Assembly: GCA_009760855.2 (NCBI GenBank) | Contig: WPIO01000045.1 | Location: 1,287,501 to 1,351,500 of the forward strand | DNA from: Cristatella mucedo | Taxonomy: Eukaryota; Bryozoa; Phylactolaemata; Cristatellidae | DNA length: 64,000 nucleotides | Direction of reading: 5' to 3' | Shown here: positions 1-11,407 of the stretch, in pieces | Layout: each line of letters starts with the position of its first letter | How positions within the stretch are numbered: position 1 is the first letter of the stretch | Notes under the pieces: model-generated | What the model was told of the DNA's origin: nothing | Database searches by the model: none | Seen by the model: only the letters and a program-made list of their open reading frames with translations | Program-made: the position numbers and the translations under genes

Positions 1-56
1 AGTTAAACTCAAGATTTATTATAATAGTTTTTATGACCAGGGCAGAGATTATGTAT

Positions 57-940
57 GAATGAATGTATGTATCTCTGTCTGTAACTCCACTAAGCCATAA
101 AGATTAAGTAAGTGTTAGGCAGGAGAGTTCTCCATAGCGCACTCAAAGCGCAAGTGGCTTTCGGCATGCATGTGCTATCCAACAGACTTCTTCTCATGCA
201 AAAAAGAGAAAGTTAGAAGCATAGCTGTGTCAGCAGGGCGTCGAGGAAATAGGTAGCATTGAAATAGTAGCATAGGACAGCTAGAGAGGATGTTGGCAGC
301 AAGAGAGTAGTTGTCGTTGCATAAGAATTGTAGAAGCTAGTTCCACAGTCCAGGACATGCATAGCAAAAACTTCTGTCGCCAATGGGCTTTAAGCATATG
401 AATGGAGCAGCTAATTTATTGTCAATAGAGGACCTGAAGGTATGAAGAGGCTGAATCAAGTGCAGCAATTCAGCCAGATATGAAGGAGCCAAGCTATGGT
501 GGGCCTTGTGGGTCGGTGTACAATTTTGCTCTCTATCAGTTGATCAATCTGGAGCCACCCCATCTCCCTTAGTAAAAAAAGAGGCTGAACCTTTGGGATT
601 TGTTGACCACCATTGCAGCCATATTCAGCATTAGCTGAATATGGCTTAATAGATTTTTTAGTAGCCCGTCCAAAACGGAATTGCGGCAGTCCAGCCAGAT
701 AGAATGCGGGTGCTGGTTAAGATCTTTAGAAAGCCACCGTGGTAGATAGCCCCTGATCTTGGACAGGGGTCAAACGTGATGGCTAGCTGTGGAAGCAGTC
801 TTCTTAACGTAGCTTTCAAACTTTAGGCAGCTTTCATCTAAAGCAGCATACATCTAAATTCCGGGCACATGATGAAGGTCGCACTACGACATCAACAATT
901 TGAAGAGAACATTTACTAGTCCAGTTGCAGGCTTCGGGTG
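57..940 (-). mobile_element. LINE family B, degenerate 3' part
   Basis: Antisense copy of a non-LTR retrotransposon 3' region. It aligns by eye with 33541-34016 (same strand) and 39295-39478, sharing the 3' terminus that reads on the + strand as a GTATGTATCTC stretch followed by CTGTAACTCCAC. In the better-preserved copy at 33681-34020 the - strand encodes the typical C-terminal tail of CR1/L2-type reverse transcriptase proteins ([19 protein letters not shown], then a WNSLPQ motif). This copy has many stops and is dead. The left end is near the window edge, so total length is unknown. Confidence 0.6.
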
Positions 941-1090
941 GCCTATGAGTAGGAATTCAGAGTTTAATCCTCGTATAAGTTAAGGGAAAAGTCGACATTT
1001 ATGATCGAGTATCTGGAAATAAGCATTCAGTTTGTTACTAGCAGTATCGGATTCCAATGGTTTAAATGACAAATGCAGCACGCTATCCTC

Positions 1091-1185
1091 AGCACAGGAG
1101 TGATAGCCGATCTCATTGATAGCCGATTGATAGATATCATTGATAGCCGATTGATAGCCGATCTCGGTGATAGCCGAATACCTTT
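1091..1185. repeat. Short imperfect tandem repeat (GATAGCCGAT-type)
   Basis: Repeated GATAGCCGAT / ATTGATAGCCGATTGATAG units, roughly five imperfect copies with periods of 10 to 29 bases. It creates short open frames on both strands rich in I, D, S and R, which I take to be artefacts. Confidence 0.6.
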
Positions 1186-1335
1186 TACCAGAGGCTCACT
1201 ATACACAGAGATTAGCATAAGACCGAGAACACACCTTGTGGAACTCCACAGGTATCCAGCTTGCTAAATGAGATGTGACTACCACACGATAAAGATTGAA
1301 CACAATCATACCAGTACGATTGAACCATGATCACA

Positions 1336-1425
1336 TTATTATTGTGAATAAAGCAAGCATTATATGGTGCCCCAGGAGAACTTATCTCTTTTGTAGGCAC
1401 TTTACATTTGAAAAGGAAGCATGTC
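1336..1425 (-). mobile_element. LINE family A 3' tail (antisense)
   Basis: Contains the reverse complement of the recurring tail seen at many sites in the window (GAGAACTTATCTC followed by TAGGCACTTTAC). Only the 3' terminus is present, as expected for a heavily 5'-truncated LINE or a SINE sharing its tail. Confidence 0.55.
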
Positions 1426-1538
1426 AAGAACAACGAATAAGTCGCTTAATATTCTCTACGTATAATTACAAAATTCCTCTCATACTAACTGATCATATGC
1501 ACAGGTACAGTATATATCCATCCTTACCAATGCTCTCG

Positions 1539-1680
1539 GTGTTGCTCTCTCTCTCTCTCTCTCTCCCTCTCCTTTTCTTTCTCCCTCTACCACTTTCTCT
1601 CCCTCTTTCTTGCTCTCTAACTCTCTTCTCCCCACCCCTCTTTTCTGTCTCTCTCCTCTCTATTTCTTTTGGCATCTCTC
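1539..1680. repeat. CT-rich polypyrimidine tract
   Basis: Imperfect (CT)n with CCCT and TTTCT interruptions. The apparent open frames (S/L repeats on +, E/R repeats on -) are simple-sequence artefacts. Confidence 0.8.
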
Positions 1681-2058
1681 AAAATAACGTGGTCTCTCTT
1701 GTTCTTAGTCAATCCATGTCTGTCATGTCTCTTAGTTCATCAGTAATGCACAGGTCAGGCTTTCCAAACCTTTATTCAGCACATCAGCATCTATGCAGCA
1801 CAAACACGGGAGCCACTCGTAGCAATGCATCGGCCGCATGGCAGCGCCTGCTATCAGGCTGCTAGAGCTGTCGTTGGTCGCCGCTGTTATGTGGCCCCCT
1901 TCCCCTGCAGAGCCACGTGGCAACTCAAGACAACCACACTCACACGACGGCTGCAACATCCCAAGACAACACCAGCACTATCCCAGACGACATCCACACC
2001 AGCAGAGCGGGCGGGCGGGTGCTCACAAGACTAAAGACAGCGGAAGCAGATGCTCCAG

Positions 2059-2149
<91 letters not shown>

Positions 2150-2171
2150 ACACACATAAGCATGCACGCAT

Positions 2172-2232
<61 letters not shown>
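2059..2232. repeat. (CA)n microsatellite
   Basis: Two long CA tracts separated by an AGAGACACACATAAGCATGC interruption. Potential Z-DNA-forming alternating purine/pyrimidine sequence. Overlapping frames encoding HTHT or CVCV are artefacts. Confidence 0.95.
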
Positions 2233-2233
<1 letters not shown>

Positions 2234-2465
2234 CTGCAGCTGCGCACGAGCAGCTTGCTTTCTTGCATATTTTCCACCGCTAATGATGAGGGGCCAGATT
2301 GGCTTCGCTATGCTGCTAGTCTCCGGTAGTATCTCGGCAAGAGCCATCAAACCTGCTCGAATCTGCTTTGGCTTTCTATTCATGCTTTACAGTGCACCCA
2401 CTTCTTTCTTCTTCTTTCAATATCATTTCTTCATCACGAGTATTGTCCCCCAACGCACGTATTGT

Positions 2466-2468
2466 ATG

Positions 2469-2515
<47 letters not shown>

Positions 2516-2556
2516 GTGCGTGCGTGTGTGTGCGTGCGTGTGGGTGGGTGGGTGTG
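2466..2556. repeat. (TG)n microsatellite
   Basis: Uninterrupted TG run of about 45 bases followed by degenerate TGCG/TGGG repeats. It lies about 230 bases from the CA tract, in the opposite sense, so the pair could form an imperfect inverted repeat. Confidence 0.95.
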
Positions 2557-2699
2557 TACTCACTCTTTCTATCTACGTATTCCTAATTATCGCCAAAAAG
2601 CGGTGGCTTTCAATATGATATTACTTATTTACCAAGCAACTGGTAATGGATTACCAGAACCCCTTTCGTCAGAAATAAAGTAAATTTTTTTCAAAACAC

Positions 2700-3480
2700 A
2701 GATCAAATAAATCGGCAGCTAACTACAATTTCCTGACCAGCAAATAGAAGCAGACCGAGTGAAAGAAAGACTTCGAATCCTATAGGAAAGACTTCTTATT
2801 GTAATTATAAACGCAATTATATAAGCGAAAGTGTAGATAGATCTTTACGAAAATCACAAAACACGGGGAAGCAGCTGACAATAGCTCATTAGAAAGAGTA
2901 TACACACACACAAAAGCACGCATGCATGCACACACGCACACACATACTTGAGCATACAAACACAATTGCTTCATATTTTCTGTTTGGTCGGCACCAGTCT
3001 TGACATCTCTCTCTATATCTTTCCAGTGGCCACCGACCTAAGCTAGCTGAGAGAGCTGCTGGATTACCAAATTCACTACTTTCAGAGGAGGCAATCAAAG
3101 ATGCCGAGACTTTCAGCCCGAACGAAACGCTATAGGTGTAACGCCAAACAAGGCGATCACAGCAATCTGCTGCGTCAGCCGCCAAGTCGCGCCGCCGTAT
3201 GCCGTAGCAAAGAGGAGCAGCAGCATCCTTTCCTTTGTACCACACATACTGTCCCCCACCTTCCACCAGCGGCACTGTGTCTCACTGACCTTGATTGTCT
3301 CACTGACCTTGATTGGTCTGCTGTCCTTAATTGAGGCTCTTCTCCTTCTTTAATGCCCACTTAATATCACTAATATTTAATGTCACTTGCTCCTGAATTG
3401 GTATTACAATCTAGTCCCCTAAACAACTCCTGAACAAATGAACATTGCCGTCTAGTCCCCTGAATAAATAAATAAATAAA
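2700..3480. other. No recognised gene
   Basis: Nothing firm. There is a small CA-rich patch at 2904-2944 and a - strand open stretch around 2990-3275 with no recognisable domain. A missing downstream exon of the JmjC gene could lie here, but I found no second-histidine motif. Confidence 0.4.
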
Positions 3481-3481
3481 T

Positions 3482-3651
3482 CCTGGCTGATTAAACAGCC
3501 TCCTTTTGTATAGCGACAGAAGAGCCTTTGCGGCTATCACCACCGCTTGCAGTGGCGATAAAGGATCGCCCACTGCAGGAATCGAACCCACGTGACCTTG
3601 GGACCGAGGTCGTGAAAGCAACCACCTTACCTAGTGTGCCATCACGGCTCG
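3482..3651 (-). mobile_element. tRNA-derived SINE, family S2
   Basis: Reading the - strand, it begins GAGCCGTGATGGC, has an A-box-like GGTAAGGTGGTTGC and a B-box GGGTTCGATTCC, then a unique body (GCAAGCGGTGGTGATAGCCG) and ends near AATCAGCCAGG, next to an ATTT/AAAT-rich run. The same order and length recur at 11241-11407, 36903-37069, 34890-35047 and 57387-57552, which makes this a dispersed family, not a tRNA gene. The B-box region carries a small insertion (CACGTGACC). Confidence 0.85.
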
Positions 3652-4540
3652 CATAAAGAGTAGAAGCATGGTTACCACATGTTTACATGCAAACCCATAA
3701 GCAGACATTTTTCTCAGTTGAGTAGACCTTGATCTGTAGCCCTATTTAGGACTAAAGATCTTACTAGCATTAAACGCCGACTAAAGATCTTACTAGCATT
3801 GAGTTTCTTTGTAGGTAAGACCACTGTCACTCAGCATTGGTAAGGCTTCGGCCAAAAAAGCCATCAATCCGAGACAGTTGGTGATAAAGACGGCTGCTCG
3901 GTTGGTCTATAAATCTCAACTGTTCTTTCATGTATCTTCTCTGCTGAAGATGCTGCAAACGGTACCTGTTGATCACGTGATCCCAGTGCATCACTCCTAG
4001 CCGCCAAGCGCTGCAAGTTCTGCTTCTCCTATCTCCATCGACTGTCCTCCAGATTTAGCTAACGTAGCCCGTAGTTTAGTCTTCGTTGCTTTGTGGACTC
4101 ACAGTCGGAGACGTCTCTAGACCAGAGGGCATGGGAGGAAGTAACCGGCAGTGACAAACCGTTGCTAATCCTCCCCAAAACTTCAGAACTGAATAAGCCA
4201 GTAGCTGACTGCATTTTTCCGAGTACACGCAATTTACATTAGAACAGCTAGCTAGGTTCTGACACGTAGACACAACAGGCCTTAAAGATGCAGCTTGTTT
4301 AACTTAGCAATATATGGATGTGTAAATATGAAGTCTGGAGACCTTTAGCCCTCCTCCAAAGATCCGACGATAGCAAAAGGAGGGTCACCTGAAAGCGACT
4401 CTTCAGTCATTCCCTCCCCAGCAGGACTTGCAACCGCCTTTGTGGAGTGACCCTATCAGGGTTGGCTGTTCGTTAGGCTCTCTCAATACCCTCCTCTAAG
4501 ATTGACAGAATGTCTCTGAAGGCAGACCCGTAAGCTACGC
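3652..4540. other. No recognised gene
   Basis: A 29-base partial tandem duplication (GACTAAAGATCTTACTAGC) sits at 3752-3802. A - strand open stretch at 4076-4273 has no recognisable domain. I see no convincing exon with paired splice sites. Confidence 0.4.
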
Positions 4541-4546
4541 GTTGAG

Positions 4547-4548
<2 letters not shown>

Positions 4549-4599
<51 letters not shown>

Positions 4600-4623
4600 T
4601 CTTTCCTTCCTCTATCCCACCCC

Positions 4624-4716
<93 letters not shown>

Positions 4717-4740
4717 ATCCCCCCTCTCTCCTTCTCTCTC
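4549..4740. repeat. (CT)n polypyrimidine tract
   Basis: Two nearly pure CT blocks (4549-4595 and 4630-4709) with TTCC/CCCC interruptions. It is about 250 bases downstream of the JmjC exon on its - strand, so it would be transcribed as (GA)n in that pre-mRNA. Confidence 0.95.
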
Positions 4741-4990
4741 CCTCCACCATCACCCTCTTCCACTCTCCCTTCTGCCCCTCCCGATCCCTCTATCTCTTCT
4801 CCTCTCTCTAAGCCACGTGGCACATCCCAGGGTGCGTAGGATCACCCCTATACAGAGGCTAAATGGTACTATGAGGCTGCAGGCCTCAGAGTATGTGGTC
4901 ATGCCGAGGTCAATTCTGCAACCTCAGTGATTCAGTATAGCTAGAACCTTTTGTGACATAGCCTATATATAGACTACTTCATCTTCATAC

Positions 4991-5152
4991 CTTCCAGCGT
5001 TTTCGTCCACGTAGGACAGCTAGCGTGCCAGTCCAGTTGTATGGATCGACATGCAGCGGCGACCTCGAGCCCGGAGTGCCCCAGAGCAGCATTGCGTGCC
5101 ATGGGCGCAGCTCAGCAGGCAGCAGCTGGAACCAGTCATCACTGGTATACAT
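4991..5152 (-). CDS. JmjC oxygenase gene, exon with HxD iron-binding motif
   Basis: A clean 54-codon exon. The - strand acceptor is TTTGTATCATTGCAG just above 5152 and the donor GTATGA follows 4991; both ends are phase 0. The peptide starts MYTSDDWFQLLPAE and contains WGTPGSRSPLHVDPYNWTGT, then LRGRKRWK. The LHVD supplies the H and D of the JmjC/cupin HxD iron triad, and the RGRKRWK stretch matches the strand after it in HSPBAP1/FIH-like JmjC hydroxylases. Such enzymes use Fe(II) and 2-oxoglutarate to hydroxylate proteins. It joins in phase to 10522-10720. The exon(s) with the distal histidine were not found to the left. Confidence 0.8.
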
Positions 5153-5564
5153 CTGCAATGATACAAATGATGGGAGCGCATCGGTAGCACACATCGTTAC
5201 AACATAGCCAAGGCGACCAATGCAGCATGACATAGAGGCCCAATTCCTGCCCTTCCTACGGATAGAAGTGAATTTTAAATATGAGTTCAGCTCTGCGTTT
5301 ACACAACTGGAGGAGCTAATTTCTGATTTCGGTTGGCTAAGTTATGCTATACATATGCATGATTGCAGATTATACAGTTCAAGGACGTCTAGCAAAACTT
5401 ATCCAGCTAAAATCAGAAATGAGCTCTAGCATGCAGTGTTTTACAAGCAGAGCTGAACTTATATTAAAACTTTCATACTGATCCATCAGATATTGACCGA
5501 GTTATGCGAATTACAAGGCACAAAGCTAAACTTTAAATGAAGCTGTTTCAAAGTCACAAACATA

Positions 5565-5650
5565 ACAATAAAAAAATACATTTGTATCATTCCTCGGAGA
5601 ACTGAATCTCTTTCTAGGCACTTTACAGATGCTGTATAGAAAGCATTACC
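5565..5650 (-). mobile_element. LINE family A 3' tail (antisense)
   Basis: Reverse complement of the recurring tail: GAGAACTGAATCTC, TTTCTAGGCACTTTACAG, preceded by an A/T-rich terminus. Probably a short 5'-truncated insertion. Confidence 0.55.
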
Positions 5651-5859
5651 TTATCATTGCACCCTAACAAGCTGAAAAAACGTGTACGTCGATGTATCAA
5701 GGTTCAATACATGTGGGCACAAGTAGTATATGATGCAGACAATGGTATTTTTTATAGATGTGTTCCTTCCGGGGCTTACTGTTGGGTTAGACATTATTTG
5801 CCTAATCGTTTTTAATGCCTTCCTTTTGTGCAGAGACCGCCAAAACTTGAAACTATATT

Positions 5860-5861
<2 letters not shown>

Positions 5862-5890
<29 letters not shown>

Positions 5891-5922
5891 GTGCGAGCGC
5901 ATGCGTGCATACATACATGTGT
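5862..5922. repeat. (TG)n microsatellite, short
   Basis: About 28 bases of TG followed by CGTGCGAGCGCATGCGTGC and CATA repeats. Confidence 0.85.
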
Positions 5923-6009
5923 GTATATCGGTAGAAGGCCTTTTGTTAACAGCTTTTTTTAACTGTCTCTGAGGGAGACGAAGTCGCTGCAGCCTGCTGC
6001 ACGACTCAC

Positions 6010-6099
6010 TTTCGCTGCGGTTCGTGAAGTGCGAGGAGCACCTCATATGATGGTTAAGTGCCCGGAGCTCTGCTTGGGAAATACGATCGACAAAGCTGC
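6010..6099 (-). CDS. Possible 90-nt exon, unidentified
   Basis: The - strand shows a good acceptor (GGGCTTTCTCAG) above 6099 and a consensus donor (GTGAGT) below 6010. The only open frame reads SFVDRISQAELRALNHHMR and is phase 1 to phase 1. That phase does not fit between the JmjC exons at 10522-10720 and 4991-5152, which join each other directly in phase 0. It could be an alternative exon, belong to another gene, or be chance. No family recognised. Confidence 0.25.
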
Positions 6100-6521
6100 C
6101 TGAGAAAGCCCAAGAAGTAGCATGAACAGTCACTAGAGTTCGGAACACAAGATCTAGCTATGGGAGCTTAAATATGCTGCCCAAAATTCAAAAACCCAAA
6201 ATGCACACTACACTTTTGCAAGAGAGCTGATCTTGCTAGGCAAAGCTTGTCACAAGCTTCATTTGAAGATTCCATATTAACCAGCACCAGACCTGCATGC
6301 GATGTGTAGCAGTAGTTGAGAGATGCTTAGTCTTACAAGCTGTACTGCAATTTGGCAAGAGGAGAACCAAGCAGAGTAGCCGGGCAAGCATGATCTGGTC
6401 AAGAAGCATCGTGCGGATATGTTTTTCACTTAGTGTTGAAAAAATGGCTGATGGGCAAAGATTTCAATTATCGCAATACAGGGAATTGATATCAACAACA
6501 CTAAATATAAATAATAAATAA

Positions 6522-6668
6522 AATTCATTTGTATAGCGCCCCAAGAGAACTTAATCTCTATTCAAGCACTACACATATGCCTCCGGGCTCGAGCCCTCGA
6601 CCTCAGTCAGACCTTGGTCGGGGGGGGGGGGGCCGAGCACCTTAAACGCTGGACCAAACCAGCTCGGC
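6522..6668 (-). mobile_element. tRNA-derived SINE, family S1
   Basis: On the - strand: CGAGCTGGTTTGGTCCAGCG start, A-box-like TTAAGGTGCTCG, B-box-like GGGCTCGAGCCC, then AGAGATTAAGTTCTCTTGGG and a terminus ending ATACAAATGAATT. The region between the boxes is expanded by a run of about 13 Gs (about 6620-6632) where other copies have GGTCGGGGCGAGC. Other copies are at 17434-17578, 24409-24546, 32168-32304 and 59366-59456. Confidence 0.85.
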
Positions 6669-8097
6669 TGAGTCGCTACTTAAAGGTACCATGTTTTGCT
6701 AGCCTCAGTCTGACAACAAAGTATATGGTGGCTAAGTAAATAGCATTCGGTATACAGCAAAATCCTTCAAGAAGAGAGAGGCTCAGCTAACGGTCTCACG
6801 TGAATTCTTTAGATTATTGAACTGCAACGACAGCCAAAGGCAATTTTCCAACTAACCGACATCTCGGTTATACGGTGTGCTTGCAAGTTTTCTCTTACAA
6901 TGCAAACAAAACATGCAGTCATGAAACTCGGTTCGTTTCATAAGATTTTCTATAGTCTTGATAAACTTAATAATAAAGGCTAATTTAAGCTAGTCAGCTT
7001 CCCCCTTGAACAACTTCCCCTTTGCGCTACATCCAGACATCCAGACTCTGACCAAAGGTTCTTTTGTATATGACACAATTTGCAAAGCAACTATTGAATA
7101 GCCCAACTGCAGAACTGGTACACAGCTTTATATTGTTGTATGGCAATATACAGACTTGTATTTGTAAAGAAAGTATAGGGTTGGGGGGCTCACAAATCAT
7201 CTTGGTCCCAAGCGGCTACTCGGCTGCATGACCCATGGCAAGGCACCTGACATGCCCCTCCGGATCGATCTAACGGGGAGGGACATACCGAAGGGGGCCT
7301 CGATGCCCTTGTTCGTGCTGTGGTACACCTTAGGGCTTGAATAATTCCTAGCATGCTGAGGGATATTTCAAGTTTCAGCAAGGGCCAAACTGGCAAACAA
7401 AACATGATCCACAAATTCGCAATAGAAAAACTAAGGTAAACAATATGCAGCACCAGATAAACACCAGATCTAGCAAAGAAGATTAAATGCAGATTCTGAG
7501 CTTGAACAATTGAACAAAGTAGGTCTACAGTGGCTGAGCATGCCAGTGAGCCAATGCGGCTGGAAACCTCACCAATACATTCAGAAGCAACTAGCAATTG
7601 CATCCCTGCACAACATGATGTTGAGCTGAATATACACGTTAGTCCTTATACATAGAACTGTTTTAAAATCATTTCATCCACCCGATAATAAATGAAGTCT
7701 ATGGAAGACCTTTCAGTCAAATGATTGCAAGGAGCTGTTTTCGGTGTTTAAGTCGTAGCTGAAATAGTGGACTCGGGTGAGGAAGTTAGCTAGCACCACA
7801 TCTCTTTAGAAAATGATGTATTATTTTAACATCTTGAGTTATTTAAAAAATAAATTTTTTTGGCTGCACTCTAGGGTAAGGTGACTCATAGATTTTTTGT
7901 AGTTGCATTTCGTTTCACAATCTATTCTATCTCTCCATCCGATGGCATTGCTAAGCACGATCTTGGCTCTCATTTCTGCACAGATGGCTTTCAGCACTGC
8001 TTGTGCTTTGATTCAGTCCTTTCATGCAGCATCTTAGATGCCTAACTTTCATTGCAACAACTTCTATTTTCTGCTTGTACTGCAAACATTAAAATAA
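6669..8097. other. No recognised gene
   Basis: Unique-looking sequence in the JmjC gene's left intron or beyond. A - strand open stretch at 7190-7603 (137 codons) is hydrophobic in part but shows no splice sites or domain that I can support. Confidence 0.4.
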
Positions 8098-8640
8098 AAA
8101 TAATAAATAATAATAGCACATTTTTATAGCACCCTCAGAGAGCTGAATCTCTTTCTAGGCACTTTACAGGTGCTGTATAGAAGCCTTAACAAATGATCGG
8201 TGGTACTATTCGCAAGTAGCAGGCACAGTGTAAGCAGGTACATGCACACAACAGACGAATCACAAAGACCCACCTAATGCTGTAATAAACAGATGCTTTT
8301 TAAGCTTCTTTTACATGTCGTCATGTCAGGAGACGTTGAGATGAGAGTCGGTAGTGAGTTCTCCAGGCTTTGGGAGCATACGAACTAAAGGCACGGTCTC
8401 CAACTGTTTTGATCTTCGTAAGAGGTAAGAGGCTAAACGATTTGAGTCAGAACAGCGGGTTGTACGATTCTTTGCATGGTGGGGGAGTAGTTCTGAGAGG
8501 AACGCTAAAGAGCCGGAGAATAAAGGGACCTACGCGTAAGTGTCAGAACCTTGCAGTCGATACATTGCTTGATTGGGAGCCAGTGTAGGTCGGTGAGAAG
8601 TGGAGTGATATGGCAACTTTGAAACCCATTTGCAGCTCAT
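8098..8640 (-). mobile_element. LINE family A, 3' fragment (antisense)
   Basis: The right part matches, in reverse, the 3' end of the family A copies at 47500-48035: a GGGAGCCAGTGTAGGTCGG block (complement of the DLHWLPV region), GGGAGCATACGAACT (complement of the SSYxPKAW region), then the tail GAGAGCTGAATCTCTTTC and an AATAATA terminus. 5'-truncated, with frame-breaking changes. Confidence 0.75.
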
Positions 8641-9234
8641 ATTAGCACTCGGATGGTAGCTTTCTTAAATTGAATTAACAGACTGAAGAGAAGTTTCTAT
8701 CTAGCGTCACTCAGATCTGAGGAGCCTCATCATAAGCATGGACATGCAGTTCTTGGAAAGGAGTCCGGTGCTGCATAATGGCAGCAGGAAACATTCCTCA
8801 AATTCTCTCCCGTGTCCACGCTCTGGATATGGTGTCGTCTCGAAGGTTCTACAGGTTCAGGCTTTAGAATCGCTGTTGCTTCTTATTTTAGCAGTAATCA
8901 ACCCTAAAGGCATTTGTTTTCAATCGACTATTGTGTGCAATACCCTTCTATTTGGCTGCATGAAGGATTGAATCGAAAATAAAACGGTACAACTCTGCTA
9001 CTAGAGATAGTATACACCAATATACAGCTAACACTGTCCACATGAATACTGTCTCTGAGAAAGTTCTAAATGCATATAGAATTATGGAGCAAACCAGCTC
9101 CCCAGCACAAACACGTTCATTCCCTTGCTGAACAAAGAATAGCTTGAACAGATCATAAGCATCAATACATTTTCCAAGTGAATGCAGTGTTTCTAGATGA
9201 AGAACCGCTTACCGTAGCAGTTGATAGCAATAAT
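8641..9234. other. No recognised gene
   Basis: No repeat family, domain or convincing splice-site pair seen. Confidence 0.4.
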
Positions 9235-9330
9235 AGTAAGAATAATAATAACAATAATACATTTGATGAAGCACCCTCAGAGAACTCAATCTCTTTCTAG
9301 GCCCATTAAAATTGCTGCAAAGGAAGCAAG
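9235..9330 (-). mobile_element. LINE family A 3' tail (antisense)
   Basis: AATAATAATA-type terminus followed by GAGAACTCAATCTC and TTTCTAGGCCCATT; tail only. Confidence 0.6.
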
Positions 9331-9617
9331 ATTGACACACATTTTGCTCAGAGAAAAATAAGGGATAAGATTCTTCATGAGGTAGCGAGTCGCAGCTACT
9401 AACAAGGGCTCCTCGAACCTCGAACTCCTCCACCGAAGCAATCAAACGGTCTAGTTCAGTTTCGAAACATTAGGGTTCTTTTTTTTAGAAGTAAAAGAAT
9501 GGTTTAGAAGCCAGCAAACGTTGTTGCTGATCACACGTGCAGTTAGGCTTGCAAAACGCGTGCATCAGAAAGATTCGGGGGATCGACTGCCGGCTCTCGA
9601 CAGAGCCGAAAGCTCTG

Positions 9618-9836
<219 letters not shown>

Positions 9837-10521
9837 GTCAGTGTGCCACTGAAGCTGCCATTCTTCGGATGCAAAGCGTGCAAAATCGCCGTCTGAGCTC
9901 GGACATCATGTATTGAGAGAGAAATCTTATACTGAGTGCATTGATCAGGGTGCATTGATCGTCTTAGTCGACCGGCAAATGCCTTGAATATGAATGCATA
10001 CTTTATATCGACACACATTCGTTGGCACTGCGCAAGCCTGTATTGCCACGCTGCATTACTGAAAAGACTAGCAGACTCATCGTGGCATTTCACTACTGCC
10101 CAAGTAAATGTTCTGTCCAAATGCATAAACTTTATGGCTACGGCTACTATGGACTTCGACCATGTAAGCTTATTATGTATGCGGCAGCGCTTCGGCCAAG
10201 TGCTGACGACCACAGCAAGCCCAACCAAGTTGCTAGCTACCGGTCCTCCTTGCGTGTATGCAGCGACCGTTGTAATATTCTTAATAACAATATAATAAAA
10301 ATATTTGTCACAGTTTCATATACCATGGGCATGGAGTACAACACTTGTATAGGTCTGTCGTAGCCTCAAAGGTTTCAGCTAGCCAAGGTCGATAAGGGAA
10401 ATATGCAGCCTCGGCCGATTCGATTATGTGCACAAGCAGCAGCACAGAGCATCCCCGGGAGTATGAAAACGCAGAAGCAAAGCCAATAGAAGAGAATCTG
10501 ACCCTGCAACTGCAAACCTAC
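9837..10521. other. No recognised gene (JmjC intron)
   Basis: Lies between two JmjC exons on the - strand. + strand open stretches of 103 and 113 codons (9984-10363) overlap in different frames and show no domain. Confidence 0.4.
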
Positions 10522-10720
10522 ACATTCTCCTATGTCATCGAGCAGGTCCGGGTGGCAGCGCACGAAGTGTTCATCCTCGATGTACATCCACTCGACCGGT
10601 GGATCACCATTCCGGCAGTAGCTTAAAAAGGTGGACAACGGCAGCAGCTGTCCTTCGGCACTCTGCAGCTTGCCCTGCCAGAAAGTATACGAGTCACATC
10701 CATGATGCAGGTGGGAAATG
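10522..10720 (-). CDS. JmjC oxygenase gene, internal exon
   Basis: A 199-nt exon, phase 2 in and phase 0 out. The acceptor is GGGGTCGTAG (weak pyrimidine tract) and the donor TGT/GTAGGT. An in-frame TGA just upstream means an AG before that stop cannot be used. The peptide includes GCDSYTFWQGKLQ, LPLSTFLSYC and EWMYIEDEHFVRCHPDLLDD. That order, with a Y-x-x-D-x-x-F segment and a P-x-L-L-x-D helix ahead of the HxD strand, is usual for HSPBAP1/JMJD-type oxygenases. Splicing to 5152 gives DDIGEC-MYTSDDWF without a phase break. Homologues have another segment (P-V-x-x-x-G) before this point, so an exon between here and 19398 is probably missing from my model. Confidence 0.7.
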
Positions 10721-11106
10721 CTACGACCCCGACGTGTGCAACCGACATCCGGAGATGTGTTCGCGGATCAAGTTCAGTAAGGCTGCTAGTGCGTGGCAGC
10801 AGTAGAAAGGGGCTGGGGTGTATCTTAACGTATGTAACATGTCTCAGAGACCAAGTACTAAGCTACACGAGAGAAGAAAGCGACCCTAATAGCACCGAAC
10901 ACTCATCTGCTACAAACGGTAGCAGGCAAATGGCACCAGTCAAGGTTCGTGCTCAACATAGAACAATCACTATCCCTGATCTGTTTGAAGGAACAAGAGT
11001 AATGAGCATGACATATGACCTCAGCTATTAAAAGTTAGGCTGCATTTTTTGAAAAAGTACAATGCTTTTAGTTCTTGTCAGCTGACGGTTTTTTCATTCT
11101 TTTTTA

Positions 11107-11232
11107 AGCTGTTTTGGCTCTCTGGTGATGGTGCTCGCCTCGACTAAGGCCGAAGTGATGACCGAGGTCGTGGGTTCAAGCCCCGGGCATATGTGAAACA
11201 CCCAAGTTGAGATTGGGTTCTAAAAAAAAATA
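11107..11232 (+). mobile_element. SINE family S1, diverged copy
   Basis: GGTGATGGTGCTCGCC (A-box side), ACCGAGGTCGTGGGTTCAAG and GCCCCGGGCATATGTGAA match S1; the tail (GTTGAGATTGGGTTCTAAAAA) is diverged. It abuts an S2 copy in the opposite orientation. Confidence 0.65.
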
Positions 11233-11240
11233 AAATAAAT

Positions 11241-11407
11241 CCTAGCTGATTAAACAGCCTCTTTATGTATAGAGACAGAAGAGCCTTTACGGCTATCACC
11301 ACCGCTTGCAGTGGCGATAAAGGATCGCCCACCGCAGGAATCGAACCCACGACCTCGGGACCGAGGTCGTGAAAGCAACCTCCTTACCTAGTGTGCCATC
11401 ACGGCTC
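11241..11407 (-). mobile_element. tRNA-derived SINE, family S2
   Basis: Full-length match to the copy at 3482-3651, including B-box complement GGAATCGAACCCACGACC and GAGCCGTGATGGC end. Followed by an (AT)n stretch at 11430-11450. Confidence 0.88.

Noticed and set aside
2023-2383. Histidine/threonine- or cysteine/valine-rich frames
   Set aside because: Direct translation of the CA/TG microsatellite in all frames.
3482-3651. A genuine tRNA gene, because of the B-box GGTTCGATTCC
   Set aside because: No cloverleaf closes, and the same extended body recurs at several loci with non-tRNA sequence attached, so it is a tRNA-derived SINE.
6010-6099. Inclusion of this exon in the JmjC gene
   Set aside because: Its phases (1/1) are incompatible with the flanking phase-0 exons, which join perfectly without it.
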